Origin: Planctomycetota bacterium
GTDB taxonomy: Bacteria; Planctomycetota; UBA1135; JACQFD01
Reading direction: 5' to 3'
Assembly: GCA_016200225.1 (NCBI GenBank)
Contig: JACQFD010000039.1
Coordinates: forward strand, 124,001 to 188,000
Length of the DNA stretch: 64,000 nt
Positions 28,493 through 37,557 of this stretch are shown here, in pieces; positions within the stretch are counted from its first letter, which is position 1; each line of letters begins with the position of its first letter. Below the pieces are notes generated by a model. That model was not told the DNA's origin and ran no database searches. It worked only from the letters and a program-made list of their open reading frames with translations. The position numbers were made by a program, and so were the translations under genes.

Positions 28493-29851
28493 ATGCGCAC
28501 ATTCTACAGGCGGATGGTGCTGGTTTTTGCGGGCCTCCTGGCCGTGCCGCTCGCGGTCGAATGCGGACTGCAGATCGCCGGCGCGGTTGCGCATTATAAT
28601 ATTAATAAAAGACTGCGCGGCGCCGGCGACGACGGCCGGAAAATTGTTGCATTCGTCGGCGATTCTAATATTTACGGAGCGTATGTTAAAGAAAACGAGA
28701 CGTTGCCGTGCCAGATCGAGGTCTGCTCCGGGCCCGAGGGCCGCCGCGGTTTGAAGTGTTTGAACTTCGGCGTTCCGGGAAGCCCGAGTTGGATCGTCCT
28801 CGATCAGTTGAAGCGCGCGCTCGAACTCAAACCCGCGGCGATCGTCGTGCGGACCGGTATTAACAATACGTGGCTGCTGCCGCCCGAATCGCGATTCGCG
28901 TGGCTCGATAATATTAAATTATACAGACTCGCGCGGATTTATTTATTTTCACCGCCGGCCGCGGGCGGCGGCGCCGCCAACGCGGCGGGAATTCCGGAAC
29001 CGAAACCGGGCGAAAATTCGAAATTTCAGTTGGAAAGAGTTTCGCGCCTCGGTGAAAAAGTAACATTGGACGTAGAGCGTCCGTCCGCCGGATATATGCC
29101 ATTCGACGACGCGCGCCCGCGGCTCCGTGAAGATTACAATAAAATGGCCGAACTCGCGGAATCGGCCGGCGCGAAAATCATATTTGCAACCTATCTCGCG
29201 GGATTCGAAGGCGCGTTTCAGGACGTCGCCGTCGAAATGCATCAAATGGCCGGCGTCCACGGCGCGCTCGTCGCCGACTGCGCCGCCGAGGCAAATCGTA
29301 TACTTCATCTTGGCGGAAGGCTCGAGGGCGGTTTGATGGAACCGGACGCGTACACGGCGCGCCGGGCCGCGCTGTTGACGCGCGATCGCCATCCGACGGC
29401 GAAAGGTTATGAACTCGAGTCCCACGTCGTCGGCGCCGTTCTCGCCGAACTTGGTTTACTACAAAACGACGCCGTTTATTATGATCCGACGACGTTTATT
29501 TTGTCCCTGCCGCCGGCGCCGCGGCTGAGCGCTGCCGTCGGCAAACCGGGAACGCTGCATCTGTCGGGAATCGCCGGAGACCGTCCGGTCGTGGTTTTCG
29601 GGACGCGCGGAAATTCGTTAATGAAAGACGTCATTCTTCCTCTCGACTGGCGCGATTTGAAAGACCACCATGCGCTCGAAACGGTGCAACAACCCTCTTC
29701 AAAAAACGGCGGCGAATTCGACTTCCAGCTGTCTCCCGCATTTGTGACGCGTCTGCCTGCGCCCGCGTTCGCCGTGGCCGTCGTCGAGCGCGGCGGCGAA
29801 TTCAGCGCCGCATCGATTTTTATTAGTAATACAATTGAAATAAATGAATGA
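28493..29851 (+). CDS. Membrane-anchored SGNH/GDSL hydrolase-like protein
   Basis: This is a 452-residue protein. An N-terminal hydrophobic anchor (about 8-26, 'MVLVFAGLLAVPLAVECGL') is followed by an SGNH-type fold: block I 'FVGDSNIYG' carries the Ser, 'NFGVPG' and 'VRTGINNTW' supply the oxyanion-type residues, and block V 'DRHPTAKGY' supplies the Asp/His pair. The C-terminal 110 residues form a separate beta-rich region. It probably deacylates or acylates an envelope polymer or glycan outside the membrane; the substrate cannot be read from the sequence. It ends with TGA 18 bp before glucokinase and is probably co-transcribed with it. Confidence 0.75.
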   Translation: MRTFYRRMVLVFAGLLAVPLAVECGLQIAGAVAHYNINKRLRGAGDDGRKIVAFVGDSNIYGAYVKENETLPCQIEVCSGPEGRRGLKCLNFGVPGSPSWIVLDQLKRALELKPAAIVVRTGINNTWLLPPESRFAWLDNIKLYRLARIYLFSPPAAGGGAANAAGIPEPKPGENSKFQLERVSRLGEKVTLDVERPSAGYMPFDDARPRLREDYNKMAELAESAGAKIIFATYLAGFEGAFQDVAVEMHQMAGVHGALVADCAAEANRILHLGGRLEGGLMEPDAYTARRAALLTRDRHPTAKGYELESHVVGAVLAELGLLQNDAVYYDPTTFILSLPPAPRLSAAVGKPGTLHLSGIAGDRPVVVFGTRGNSLMKDVILPLDWRDLKDHHALETVQQPSSKNGGEFDFQLSPAFVTRLPAPAFAVAVVERGGEFSAASIFISNTIEINE

Positions 29852-29869
29852 GCGCGGTCCAATGATCCA

Positions 29870-30892
29870 ATGCCAAATATGAAAATCGTCCTCGCGGGAG
29901 ACGTCGGCGGAACCAAGACGAATCTTGCACTTTACGATTGGAGTCTCGAGCCCGGTCCGGGCATTCCGGCGGGCGCGCGCATTTCACCGCCGCCGCCGAT
30001 TGCGACGGCGCGTTTTTCGAGCCAGCAGGCGCCCGGCCTCGCGGAGATCGCGCGGAGTTTTTGCGAACAATATAAGATTCGTCCGGAGGTCGCCTGTTTC
30101 GGGATCGCGGGGCCGGTCGTCAACGGACGCGTCAAGGCGCCGAATCTTCCGTGGGAAGTCGATGCGGTCGAATTGCGCGAAAAATTAATATTAAGAAACG
30201 TCGCGCTCTTGAACGATCTCGAATCGGCCGCGTACGGCGTCGCATGCCTCGCGCCCGGACAATTAAGAACGCTCCAAGCCGGCGAACACGTCGAGTCGGG
30301 CGGCATCGCGGTCATCGCCGCGGGAACGGGTCTCGGCGAAGGAATGTTAGTAAACGTCGCGGGGCGCCGCCACGCGATTCCTTCCGAAGGCGGACACGCC
30401 GATTTCGCGGCTCAGGACGATGAACAAATCGGATTGTTAAAATATATTCTGGAGAAAAACCCGCACGCTTCGTACGAACGCGTGCTCGCGGGTCCTGGCA
30501 TCGTGCGATGTTATGAATATGTTCGGCGGACCGCCGGCGAACCGAAACCGGAAGTCGCGGCGCGCTTTGCAAATGCTCAAGATCCGGCCGCGGTCGTGAC
30601 CGCGCTCGCGCTCGAAGGCGAGCTCACTTCAGCGTCGGCGCTGCGTCTCTTTTGCCGGATTTACGGATCGGAGGCGGGGAACATGTCGCTGCGAAATTTG
30701 TGTTTCGGCGGCCTTTTTGTAACCGGCGGCATCGCGCCGAAGATTTTACCATTTCTCGAAAACGGCGACTTCATGAAGGCGTTTCTCGCGAAGGGGCGCA
30801 TGGCGCGATTAATGCCAAAATTCCCCGTGCACATCGTACTCGAGGAACAGGCGCCGCTCCTCGGCGCCGCCGCCGTCGGCGCGACTCTTTAA
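29870..30892 (+). CDS. glk: Glucokinase
   Basis: This is a 340-residue cytoplasmic enzyme converting glucose and ATP to glucose 6-phosphate. The phosphate-binding motif 'AGDVGGTKTNLAL' lies at the N-terminus, followed by 'CFGIAGPVVNGRV', the catalytic Asp in 'ALLNDLESAAYGV', 'AAGTGLGEGML' and 'PSEGGHADFAAQDDEQ'. These match the Glk (PF02685-type) family rather than ROK kinases. A second ATG three codons in (29879) is an equally good start. Downstream is transketolase; the opposite-strand operon beyond the shared terminator supplies the oxidative pentose phosphate enzymes that use its product. Confidence 0.93.
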   Translation: MPNMKIVLAGDVGGTKTNLALYDWSLEPGPGIPAGARISPPPPIATARFSSQQAPGLAEIARSFCEQYKIRPEVACFGIAGPVVNGRVKAPNLPWEVDAVELREKLILRNVALLNDLESAAYGVACLAPGQLRTLQAGEHVESGGIAVIAAGTGLGEGMLVNVAGRRHAIPSEGGHADFAAQDDEQIGLLKYILEKNPHASYERVLAGPGIVRCYEYVRRTAGEPKPEVAARFANAQDPAAVVTALALEGELTSASALRLFCRIYGSEAGNMSLRNLCFGGLFVTGGIAPKILPFLENGDFMKAFLAKGRMARLMPKFPVHIVLEEQAPLLGAAAVGATL

Positions 30893-30975
30893 CCATTCCT
30901 TGTTCCCGGGTCGGGCGGTTCTTTATGCTGGCCGCGCCGCGCGCATCGCGCGCCGAACGAATTGAAATAAATAAA

Positions 30976-32991
30976 ATGCCAAATCCAGCCGCGCCGCCGT
31001 CATCGCGAATCGAGGATCTCTGCGTTAATACAATTAAATTTCTCGCCGTGGACGCGGTGGAAAAAGCCAAGTCAGGCCACCCCGGAACTCCCATGGGCGC
31101 GGCCGACGTGGCGTTCGTGCTCTGGTCGGAATATTTACATTTCGATTCGCGCGATCCGCAGTGGGCGGGGCGCGATCGATTTGTATTGTCTCCTGGGCAC
31201 GCGTGTATGTTACAATATTCATTGTTGCATTTGTTCGGATTCGATCTTCCGATCGAACAATTGAAACAATTCCGCCAGTGGGAGAGCCGGACGCCGGGCC
31301 ACCCCGAGCGCGGCGAAACGGCGGGCATCGAAGTCACGACGGGGCCGCTCGGACAGGGCGTCGGGAACGCGATCGGCATGGCGGTGGCGACAAGAATGTT
31401 GTCCGCGCGGCTCGATACGCCCGAGCATGCGATCTTTAGTCATCGCGTTTTCGCGATCGTTAGCGACGGGGATTTGATGGAAGGCGTGGCGTCGGAAGCG
31501 TCGTCGTTTGCGGGAAATCTCGGATTGAATAATTTAACGTTCCTTTACGACGATAACCGCATCACCATCGAGGGCTCGACGGATCTGGCATGGCGCGAGG
31601 ACGTCGCGAAGCGATTTGAAGCATACGGCTGGCACGTGCAGTCGATCGACGGCCACGACCGCCCCGCGATCCGCCGCGCGCTCGATGCGGCGCTCAAAAT
31701 TAAAGATCGACCGCAATTTATCGTTTGCCGCACGCACATCGCGAACGGAGCTCCCAACAAACACGATTCCGCGAAGGCGCACGGCGAACCGCTCGGCGCG
31801 GACGAAGTCGCCGCTACAAAAAAAGCGCTCGGATGGCCCGCGGAACCCACGTTTCACGTGCCGGACGAAGCGAGGGATTTTTATCAATCGTGTGCCGCCG
31901 CGAAAACCAAGGATCGCGCGGCGTGGGATATTAAATATTCCGCGTGGCGCGCGGCGAATCCGGAGAAGGCTAAATTGTGGGATTCACTCAATGCGTGTTC
32001 GGCGCCCGCGGATCTGGAAAGCCAACTGCTCGCCGCCGTGCCCGAAAAAACGGATGCGACGCGCAATCTGTCGAATGTAATATTACAAAAAGCGGCGGAA
32101 CTCATGCCGTCGCTCGCGGGCGGCTCCGCGGATCTCGAACCGTCGACGAAAACTAAAATTAACAATTCACCGGCGATTCTGCGCGGGGAATTCGCCGGAC
32201 GGAATTTCCATTTCGGCATCCGCGAGCACGGCATGGGTGCTGTGATGAACGGCATCGCGTGCCACGGCGGATTCATACCTTACGGAGCAACGTTTTTACA
32301 ATTCTCAGACTACATGCGCGGCTCGATCCGGCTCGCGGCGCTCATGCATCTGCGCGAAATATTTATTTTTACACATGACTCGATTTTCCTCGGCGAAGAC
32401 GGGCCGACGCACCAGCCGATCGAACACGTGAGCGCGCTCCGTCTTATCCCGAATCTCGTCACGTGGCGCCCGGCCGACGGCGCGGAAACGGCGCTCGCGT
32501 GGGCGGCCGCGCTCCGCAGGAATAACGGACCGTCGGCGCTCGTCTTAACCCGGCAAAAAGTTGCGATATTACAACGATCGGCGCCGCTCACTCCGGCCGC
32601 GTTCGCGCGCGGCGGATATGTAGCTATCGAAGCGTCGGGCGGCAAACCGAGAATTGTAATATTAGCTTCCGGCTCCGAAGTTGGTGTGGGAATGGAGGCG
32701 CGGACGCGGCTCGAGTCGCGGGGTATCCCGACGCGAGTCGTGTCCGTGCCCTCTTTGGAAACGTTCGAATTGCAACCGCGCGATTATTACGATTCGGTCG
32801 TCGCGCCCGGCGCGAAAGCGATCGCGATCGAGGCCGGAATTCCCGATTTGTGGCATCGGCACGTGGGGCGCGACGGTGCGATCATTGGCATTCGTCGATT
32901 TGGAGCGTCGGCGCCCGCGGAAATGCTCGCGGAGAAATTCGGATTCAACGCCGACAACGTCGTGGCATGCGCCGCAAAATTATTAAATTAA
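30976..32991 (+). CDS. tkt: Transketolase
   Basis: This is a 671-residue enzyme, full length for the family, starting at the ATG at 30976; the frame is open upstream through the end of glk, but family similarity begins here. Thiamine diphosphate enzyme motifs are 'KSGHPGTPMGAAD', 'VLSPGHACMLQYSLLHL', 'TGPLGQGVGNAIGMA', the TPP/Mg motif 'VSDGDLMEGVASEAS' through 'YDDNRITIEG' (about 160-185), 'FGIREHGMG' with the catalytic Glu, and 'LGEDGPTHQPIEH'. It moves two-carbon units between pentose and hexose phosphates. Its neighbours glk and, convergently, tal-gnd-zwf-opcA-pgl complete the pathway. Confidence 0.96.
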   Translation: MPNPAAPPSSRIEDLCVNTIKFLAVDAVEKAKSGHPGTPMGAADVAFVLWSEYLHFDSRDPQWAGRDRFVLSPGHACMLQYSLLHLFGFDLPIEQLKQFRQWESRTPGHPERGETAGIEVTTGPLGQGVGNAIGMAVATRMLSARLDTPEHAIFSHRVFAIVSDGDLMEGVASEASSFAGNLGLNNLTFLYDDNRITIEGSTDLAWREDVAKRFEAYGWHVQSIDGHDRPAIRRALDAALKIKDRPQFIVCRTHIANGAPNKHDSAKAHGEPLGADEVAATKKALGWPAEPTFHVPDEARDFYQSCAAAKTKDRAAWDIKYSAWRAANPEKAKLWDSLNACSAPADLESQLLAAVPEKTDATRNLSNVILQKAAELMPSLAGGSADLEPSTKTKINNSPAILRGEFAGRNFHFGIREHGMGAVMNGIACHGGFIPYGATFLQFSDYMRGSIRLAALMHLREIFIFTHDSIFLGEDGPTHQPIEHVSALRLIPNLVTWRPADGAETALAWAAALRRNNGPSALVLTRQKVAILQRSAPLTPAAFARGGYVAIEASGGKPRIVILASGSEVGVGMEARTRLESRGIPTRVVSVPSLETFELQPRDYYDSVVAPGAKAIAIEAGIPDLWHRHVGRDGAIIGIRRFGASAPAEMLAEKFGFNADNVVACAAKLLN

Positions 32992-33036
32992 TATTCAACG
33001 ACGACGCCGACGCGCGGTCAACGCGCCGCGACTGAA

Positions 33037-35043
33037 ATGAACATTTTGTTCAATTTTTTCCGCGCCGGTTTCGTCGTTATCGCGCTGGTTGCGGAATACG
33101 TCGGCGGCACGCCCGCGTGGCGCGACGGCGTGCAGGGCGCGTGTCTCGTCGCCGGATTTTTAATATCCATTCCGATGCGCGGCCGCGTCGCCGATCTTCC
33201 GTTTCCGCGGGGAAACGTCCGCGCGTATTGTATCATTGGCGCGATCGCCGTCGCGGTCGCGCTGACGACCGCCGGCATTCCTTACGTTTCCGACGATTTT
33301 GTAACATTGGAACGCGCGCGGCGCGCGGCGACGCCGCTGCAGTGGGTCGACCCCGGATATCCGACGATCGGCGGTTTCTTCCGTCCGTTTGCATGGTGGC
33401 ATTGGTGGGTCGTCGAACACGCATTTGGCGGATCGTTGCTCGCGGCGCGATTAATCTCGACCTGTTGGTTCGCGATCAATGCAATATTAATCATGCCCGC
33501 GCTGCGGCGCGCGGGCGTTCCGCGGGGCATCGCGTTCGCGTCGGCGATCCTATTTATAACAAATCCCATCGGCGTCACGACAATCGCGTGGCTTTCGAAT
33601 TTTTACAGCCAGGTTTCGCTCGGCTGCATGCTCGCCGCCATCGCGACGCTGCCGTATCGTAAATTAACAAAAACCAATTGGATCCCGTGTTTTATATTTT
33701 CATTCCTGGCGGGCGTTTCGAAGGAGGACGCGCTTTTGCTGCCGTGTCTGATCTTCGGCATCGCGACGCGATTCAAGATTCTGGAATGGCGCCAGTGGCG
33801 CCGCGCGTTCCTGTCGACGCTTCCGGCCGCGGCCGCCATCGGATCGATGCTTATATTGCGCTATGCCCTGATCGGCGGCATCGGAGGCTACAATACGGGA
33901 CAATTCGATATCTATCGAATCGAGAACTGGCTGCGCGGCTGGCGCGAGGCGTTTTATTATGATTTTCCGTCGCGGTATTGGATGACGGCGCGCATGTCGA
34001 GCGTCGTCGAGCTGACGTCCGAACGCGGATATCAATTCTGGTGCGCGGGCGTGGCGGTCGCGGCGACATTACTTTTCGCATCCGGCATCGGACGCGCCGG
34101 CGCCCGCCGCGTGTTTCCGCTGGTATTTCTCATCGGCGGCATTGCCTTCGTCCCGGTCGCGGGAATGTTATCATTGAAGGACGATCTCGAAACGATCCGT
34201 TTGCTATATCTTCCGGAATTCGGTTTCGCCGCGATGTTCGCGGCGTTGATCGCGGCGCTTCCGTTGCGCGCCAGGTTCCGCTGGGCTGGAATAGTTATTT
34301 TATCGATTGTCGGCATCGCCGTCGGACAAATGAATATTCATGCAAACGTCGAATCCGGCGACGGCCATCGAAAAGCGGTCGCGCAATTCGCGGAAGTCTC
34401 CCGGACGCTTCCGCCCAAGAGCCGCGTGTATTTCGATCGTTTGCATCGCGCCTATCGCGGGTGTCTGTTCTTCGGCGGAGGATTTCCGTGGTCGTTCGCC
34501 TACTCCGCGAATCGTTATGATTTGGATTTGCAGGCGCTTCCGTTCGGCAAGACCTATCAATTCGAAAAAGCCTATAGTTTTGATTTCGACCGCAAGGAGC
34601 TGGTGGATGCGCTACAATTTGGGCCCTCGATCGAACTCGGGCCCGGCGCGAATCTCGAAATGGATTTTGTAAATAAACCCGAGGACCGGGGGAACTTCAG
34701 CGTTTATGAATGTTCCAGTTTCGACTGGAAGGAGCGCGAATGGGCGCTGTGGGCGAATCAGGCGGAGGGGAGCATTTTTATGAAAACGCTCGTTCTTTCG
34801 GCGCCGTGTAAAGTCAAGTGGACGATCGACGCCGTGTTTAGCGAGTTTCCGAAAGACCCCGACGTGACGTTATTGTATAAAAACGGCGAACTCTATCAAT
34901 TTCAAATGGCGGGGACGAAGGGGGAGGTCGTTTTGCCCGCGGGAGCCAACCGCCTGCGCATCTCGCTTCACCCCGGGCTTTATGCGGGTCATTTACTAAT
35001 TATTAAATCGATGAAAATCCAAGTCGAGAAGTCTCCCGGGTGA
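33037..35043 (+). CDS. Polytopic membrane protein, GT-C glycosyltransferase-like
   Basis: This is a 668-residue protein with about 10-11 predicted membrane helices in the first 430 residues and a soluble beta-rich C-terminal region (about 440-668). After the early helices the first large loop has 'GIPYVSDDFVTLERA', an acidic D-D pair placed as in GT-C glycosyltransferases that use lipid-linked sugars. The C-terminal part ends in a jelly-roll-like 'VVLPAGANRLRISLHPG'. It is possibly a transferase adding sugars to envelope proteins or lipids; the substrate is unknown. Its TGA overlaps the GTG start of the next gene by 4 bp, implying coupled translation. Confidence 0.65.
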   Translation: MNILFNFFRAGFVVIALVAEYVGGTPAWRDGVQGACLVAGFLISIPMRGRVADLPFPRGNVRAYCIIGAIAVAVALTTAGIPYVSDDFVTLERARRAATPLQWVDPGYPTIGGFFRPFAWWHWWVVEHAFGGSLLAARLISTCWFAINAILIMPALRRAGVPRGIAFASAILFITNPIGVTTIAWLSNFYSQVSLGCMLAAIATLPYRKLTKTNWIPCFIFSFLAGVSKEDALLLPCLIFGIATRFKILEWRQWRRAFLSTLPAAAAIGSMLILRYALIGGIGGYNTGQFDIYRIENWLRGWREAFYYDFPSRYWMTARMSSVVELTSERGYQFWCAGVAVAATLLFASGIGRAGARRVFPLVFLIGGIAFVPVAGMLSLKDDLETIRLLYLPEFGFAAMFAALIAALPLRARFRWAGIVILSIVGIAVGQMNIHANVESGDGHRKAVAQFAEVSRTLPPKSRVYFDRLHRAYRGCLFFGGGFPWSFAYSANRYDLDLQALPFGKTYQFEKAYSFDFDRKELVDALQFGPSIELGPGANLEMDFVNKPEDRGNFSVYECSSFDWKEREWALWANQAEGSIFMKTLVLSAPCKVKWTIDAVFSEFPKDPDVTLLYKNGELYQFQMAGTKGEVVLPAGANRLRISLHPGLYAGHLLIIKSMKIQVEKSPG

Positions 35044-36815
35044 AACGTGTCATGAATACGCGCGGGCGATCGTTTGTTATTATCATATTGTTAATATTAT
35101 CGTCGCTGTCTGCGATCGTTTATCTATTACTTTTCGACGGCGGGAGTTCGCCCGTCGATAATACGGGGATCTCCTCGCCGTCCGTCGAATCGCGAAATTC
35201 CGGCGCCGCCGACGCGGAGGCGGGAGTCGCTGCGTCCGCGCCGCGCGCGATGGTGCATGTCGCAAACGATACAATTTCGAAGTCGAACGAGGCGAGGACC
35301 GGCGTCGAAGAATATGATATTTATCTTAGGCGCGACGAATCCGCGGCCGAAAATTTGAATATTGCATTAAAAACGTCCGCCGTTTCCGAAGTGGGGAAGG
35401 GCAGGTCCGCGTCCCTCGTCGGCATCGTCACCGTGACGCGCCCCGCTCGCAACGAATCGGCGGTGGCGATCGAAATTGTCGCCGGCTTGAACACCGGCGT
35501 GAAGAGCGCCGCGGACGCCACCGGTTATTTTAATATTGGCGGTCTCTACCCCGGTCTCTCAATCGTGCGATTTACTACGTATAAAGGACGCGCAATCGAC
35601 CATGAGACTATCTTAAATAACGTCGGCGACACGAGAATCAACCCCATTCTCGGACCCGTCGCATCGGAGATTAATATTCCCGTTCAGAACACGTCGGAAG
35701 TGCCGCTCGATACGGCGCAATCCGAAATTAGCAACGCGGCGCCGTCGACAAACGTGCAGGGTGTTATTCATTTAAAGAATATTACCCTTTTCGAACAACT
35801 CGTGTATTTTTCGGCGAAAGGTTATGAACACCGCCGCGACTTCATGAGGATTCCGGACCCCGCCGAGGGCCGCCCGCTGCCGCCGATGATCTTGAGTCGC
35901 GCGAGTAATATACATGTCGAATTCAGTCTGCTCTATCCCGACGACGCGCGTCCGGTTGCAATATTATTGCCCGCGAGTATTATTAAACATCAGGCGTTTC
36001 CATTCGAGAAATCCGGAATGAAACGAGGCGTCGCCGGACTGGATTCGATCGAATTCGAGGGCGTGCCGCACGACCAGGCCTTCGATATTTGTATGTTTTG
36101 CGACACTGCGAATCCGGTTCCGCCTTTAATACATCTCAATGCCCTCGATTCGGGCGAGCCCGTCGATCGAACTGTACGATTTGCTTTCGAACATCGCTGG
36201 CCGATCACGGGTACGGTGATGCACGGAAAGGAGATCGTCACCGGCGCGAAAATCCGGGCCGAGGTGCCCGACATCGGTTATACAACGAATAAAATGTTCT
36301 TCGGCAACGCCGGAATCAACCGCGTGCCGTATCCGATATTACCATTCGCCCGCAAGGAGGTCTCCGTCGACGCTCTCGGCCGATTTCGATTCGAATCCTT
36401 CGACATGCCGCGCCCGGCGTATATTATTATTGAATCGCTTCATTACAAAACCAAGGTCCTCGAAATGCCTCCATCCGCGTCGGAACTCGGGGAGATTCAG
36501 CTTGGTGACGCGACAACTCGTACAAGTTCGTTGGAAATTACTTTTCCGGATTCCCGGCCGAGGACAATACGGCTGCATTGGTACTCAGGGAAGTCGGATG
36601 AAACGCTCACCAAGCCGAAACAAGCATTGCCCAAAGGCGCGGCTCAGGATAGCAAAAAAAACGCCGAACCGAGCACTTTACAAATCAAGGACGCGACGAC
36701 GGGCCTTCTTTCCGTGAGCGGCGGAAATTATGATGTCATCGTCCGCAAGAAGGGATCGAAGGACAAGGATTATAAAGTGAAGGTCGACGGCGAGACTCAG
36801 CTCGAAATCAAATAA
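35040..36815 (+). CDS. Membrane-anchored protein with carboxypeptidase-regulatory-like domain
   Basis: This is a 591-residue protein starting with GTG at 35040, inside the stop of the preceding gene (GTGA overlap); an ATG at 35052 is an alternative. A single anchor helix lies near the N-terminus ('FVIIILLILSSLSAIVYLLL'), with the rest outside. A domain of CarboxypepD_reg type is visible at about 120-185 ('SLVGIVTV...ADATGYFNIGGLYPGLSIVRF'), and a second beta-sandwich with 'VDALGRFRFESFDMP' lies near residue 440. No enzymatic residues were seen. The tight link to the GT-C-like gene suggests joint action on the cell surface. The gene ends within a strong terminator. Confidence 0.65.
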   Translation: MKRVMNTRGRSFVIIILLILSSLSAIVYLLLFDGGSSPVDNTGISSPSVESRNSGAADAEAGVAASAPRAMVHVANDTISKSNEARTGVEEYDIYLRRDESAAENLNIALKTSAVSEVGKGRSASLVGIVTVTRPARNESAVAIEIVAGLNTGVKSAADATGYFNIGGLYPGLSIVRFTTYKGRAIDHETILNNVGDTRINPILGPVASEINIPVQNTSEVPLDTAQSEISNAAPSTNVQGVIHLKNITLFEQLVYFSAKGYEHRRDFMRIPDPAEGRPLPPMILSRASNIHVEFSLLYPDDARPVAILLPASIIKHQAFPFEKSGMKRGVAGLDSIEFEGVPHDQAFDICMFCDTANPVPPLIHLNALDSGEPVDRTVRFAFEHRWPITGTVMHGKEIVTGAKIRAEVPDIGYTTNKMFFGNAGINRVPYPILPFARKEVSVDALGRFRFESFDMPRPAYIIIESLHYKTKVLEMPPSASELGEIQLGDATTRTSSLEITFPDSRPRTIRLHWYSGKSDETLTKPKQALPKGAAQDSKKNAEPSTLQIKDATTGLLSVSGGNYDVIVRKKGSKDKDYKVKVDGETQLEIK

Positions 36816-36841
36816 AAACGGCCGCACTCGGCGGCCGTTTT
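36815..36841. terminator. Bidirectional intrinsic terminator
   Basis: An 11-bp perfect stem (AAAACGGCCGC pairing with GCGGCCGTTTT) closes a 5-nt loop. It has a T tract on one side and an A tract on the other, so it can work on both strands. It lies between the convergent ends of the gene at 35040-36815 and the Rieske gene (stop at 36864). Confidence 0.9.
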
Positions 36842-36863
36842 ATAGTAAATATTCCCGCGCTTC

Positions 36864-37439
36864 TTACTTTTTCGAAATCTTAACGAACTTCTTTCCGGCC
36901 TTGCCCTTGACTTCCTCGGTCTTGAATTCGGCAAGATCGTCCTTCGCGGGGCCTTTTGTAACTTTGCCGGTCGTCGAGAATTTCGATCCGTGGCACGGGC
37001 AGACGATTTCGTCGTTCTTAAACGAAACGGCGCACGCTTTGTGCGAACAAATCGCCGACACGGCGTACCAGTGTTTCTTGTCGGTCGACTGCGCGACAAA
37101 AACCGTGTCGTTTCCGAGTTTTACATAATTTCCGCCCGGAGTGCCCTTAGTCTTAATATCAACTTTCGGGGGATTGTCCGGATCGAGAACGTAGGATCCG
37201 TCGGTCTGGTCGCCGGGCGCGATTTCCTTGTCTTTAGATTTACTATTATCGGCGGGTTTGCTCGCCGGTTTGCTTTCGGTTCCCTTCTTCGGATCCTTGG
37301 GGTCGCCCGGTTTCTTACCTTTATCCTGTTCGGCGAGCGCGCCAAGCGCCGCGCGCGCGGGCGACGAGCCAACTGTTAGAAACGCAAAGGCGCTGCCCGC
37401 GGCCCAAATCAGGAAATTCCGGCGTTCAAATTCGGACAT
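36864..37439 (-). CDS. Rieske [2Fe-2S] protein with Tat-like signal
   Basis: This is a 191-residue protein. The N-terminus 'ERRNFLIWAAGSAFAFL' is a twin-arginine type signal or anchor, followed by a Lys/Pro/Asp-rich linker (about 38-80) and a Rieske domain. Cluster ligands are Cys131/His133 ('CSHKAC') and Cys147/His150 ('CPCHGS'), with the disulfide cysteines Cys136 and Cys149. The usual Gly before the second cysteine of the first motif (C-T-H-x-G-C) is Ala here. It is probably an electron-transfer subunit on the outer face of the membrane, but no cytochrome b or other bc1 partner is adjacent. It lies 118 bp after pgl and may be separately expressed. Confidence 0.88.
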   Translation of the reverse strand: MSEFERRNFLIWAAGSAFAFLTVGSSPARAALGALAEQDKGKKPGDPKDPKKGTESKPASKPADNSKSKDKEIAPGDQTDGSYVLDPDNPPKVDIKTKGTPGGNYVKLGNDTVFVAQSTDKKHWYAVSAICSHKACAVSFKNDEIVCPCHGSKFSTTGKVTKGPAKDDLAEFKTEEVKGKAGKKFVKISKK

Positions 37440-37557
37440 GTGTTTCGAAAAGCGTGTTGAAGAATATAAGTCGGATCGTAATACGAGGCGGGATTTGGAA
37501 CGATCAACCGAGAACGGCGGGCCCGGTGGCGCAATGGAATCGCGGGTGCCAATTCCC

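Noticed and set aside
30652..30975. Transketolase start upstream inside glk
   Set aside because: The added residues are the shadow of the glk reading frame; transketolase similarity begins after the ATG at 30976.
37518..37557. tRNA-like 5' half (GCCCGGTGGCGCAATGG)
   Set aside because: No anticodon arm, T arm or matching acceptor strand follows before the pgl stop codon.
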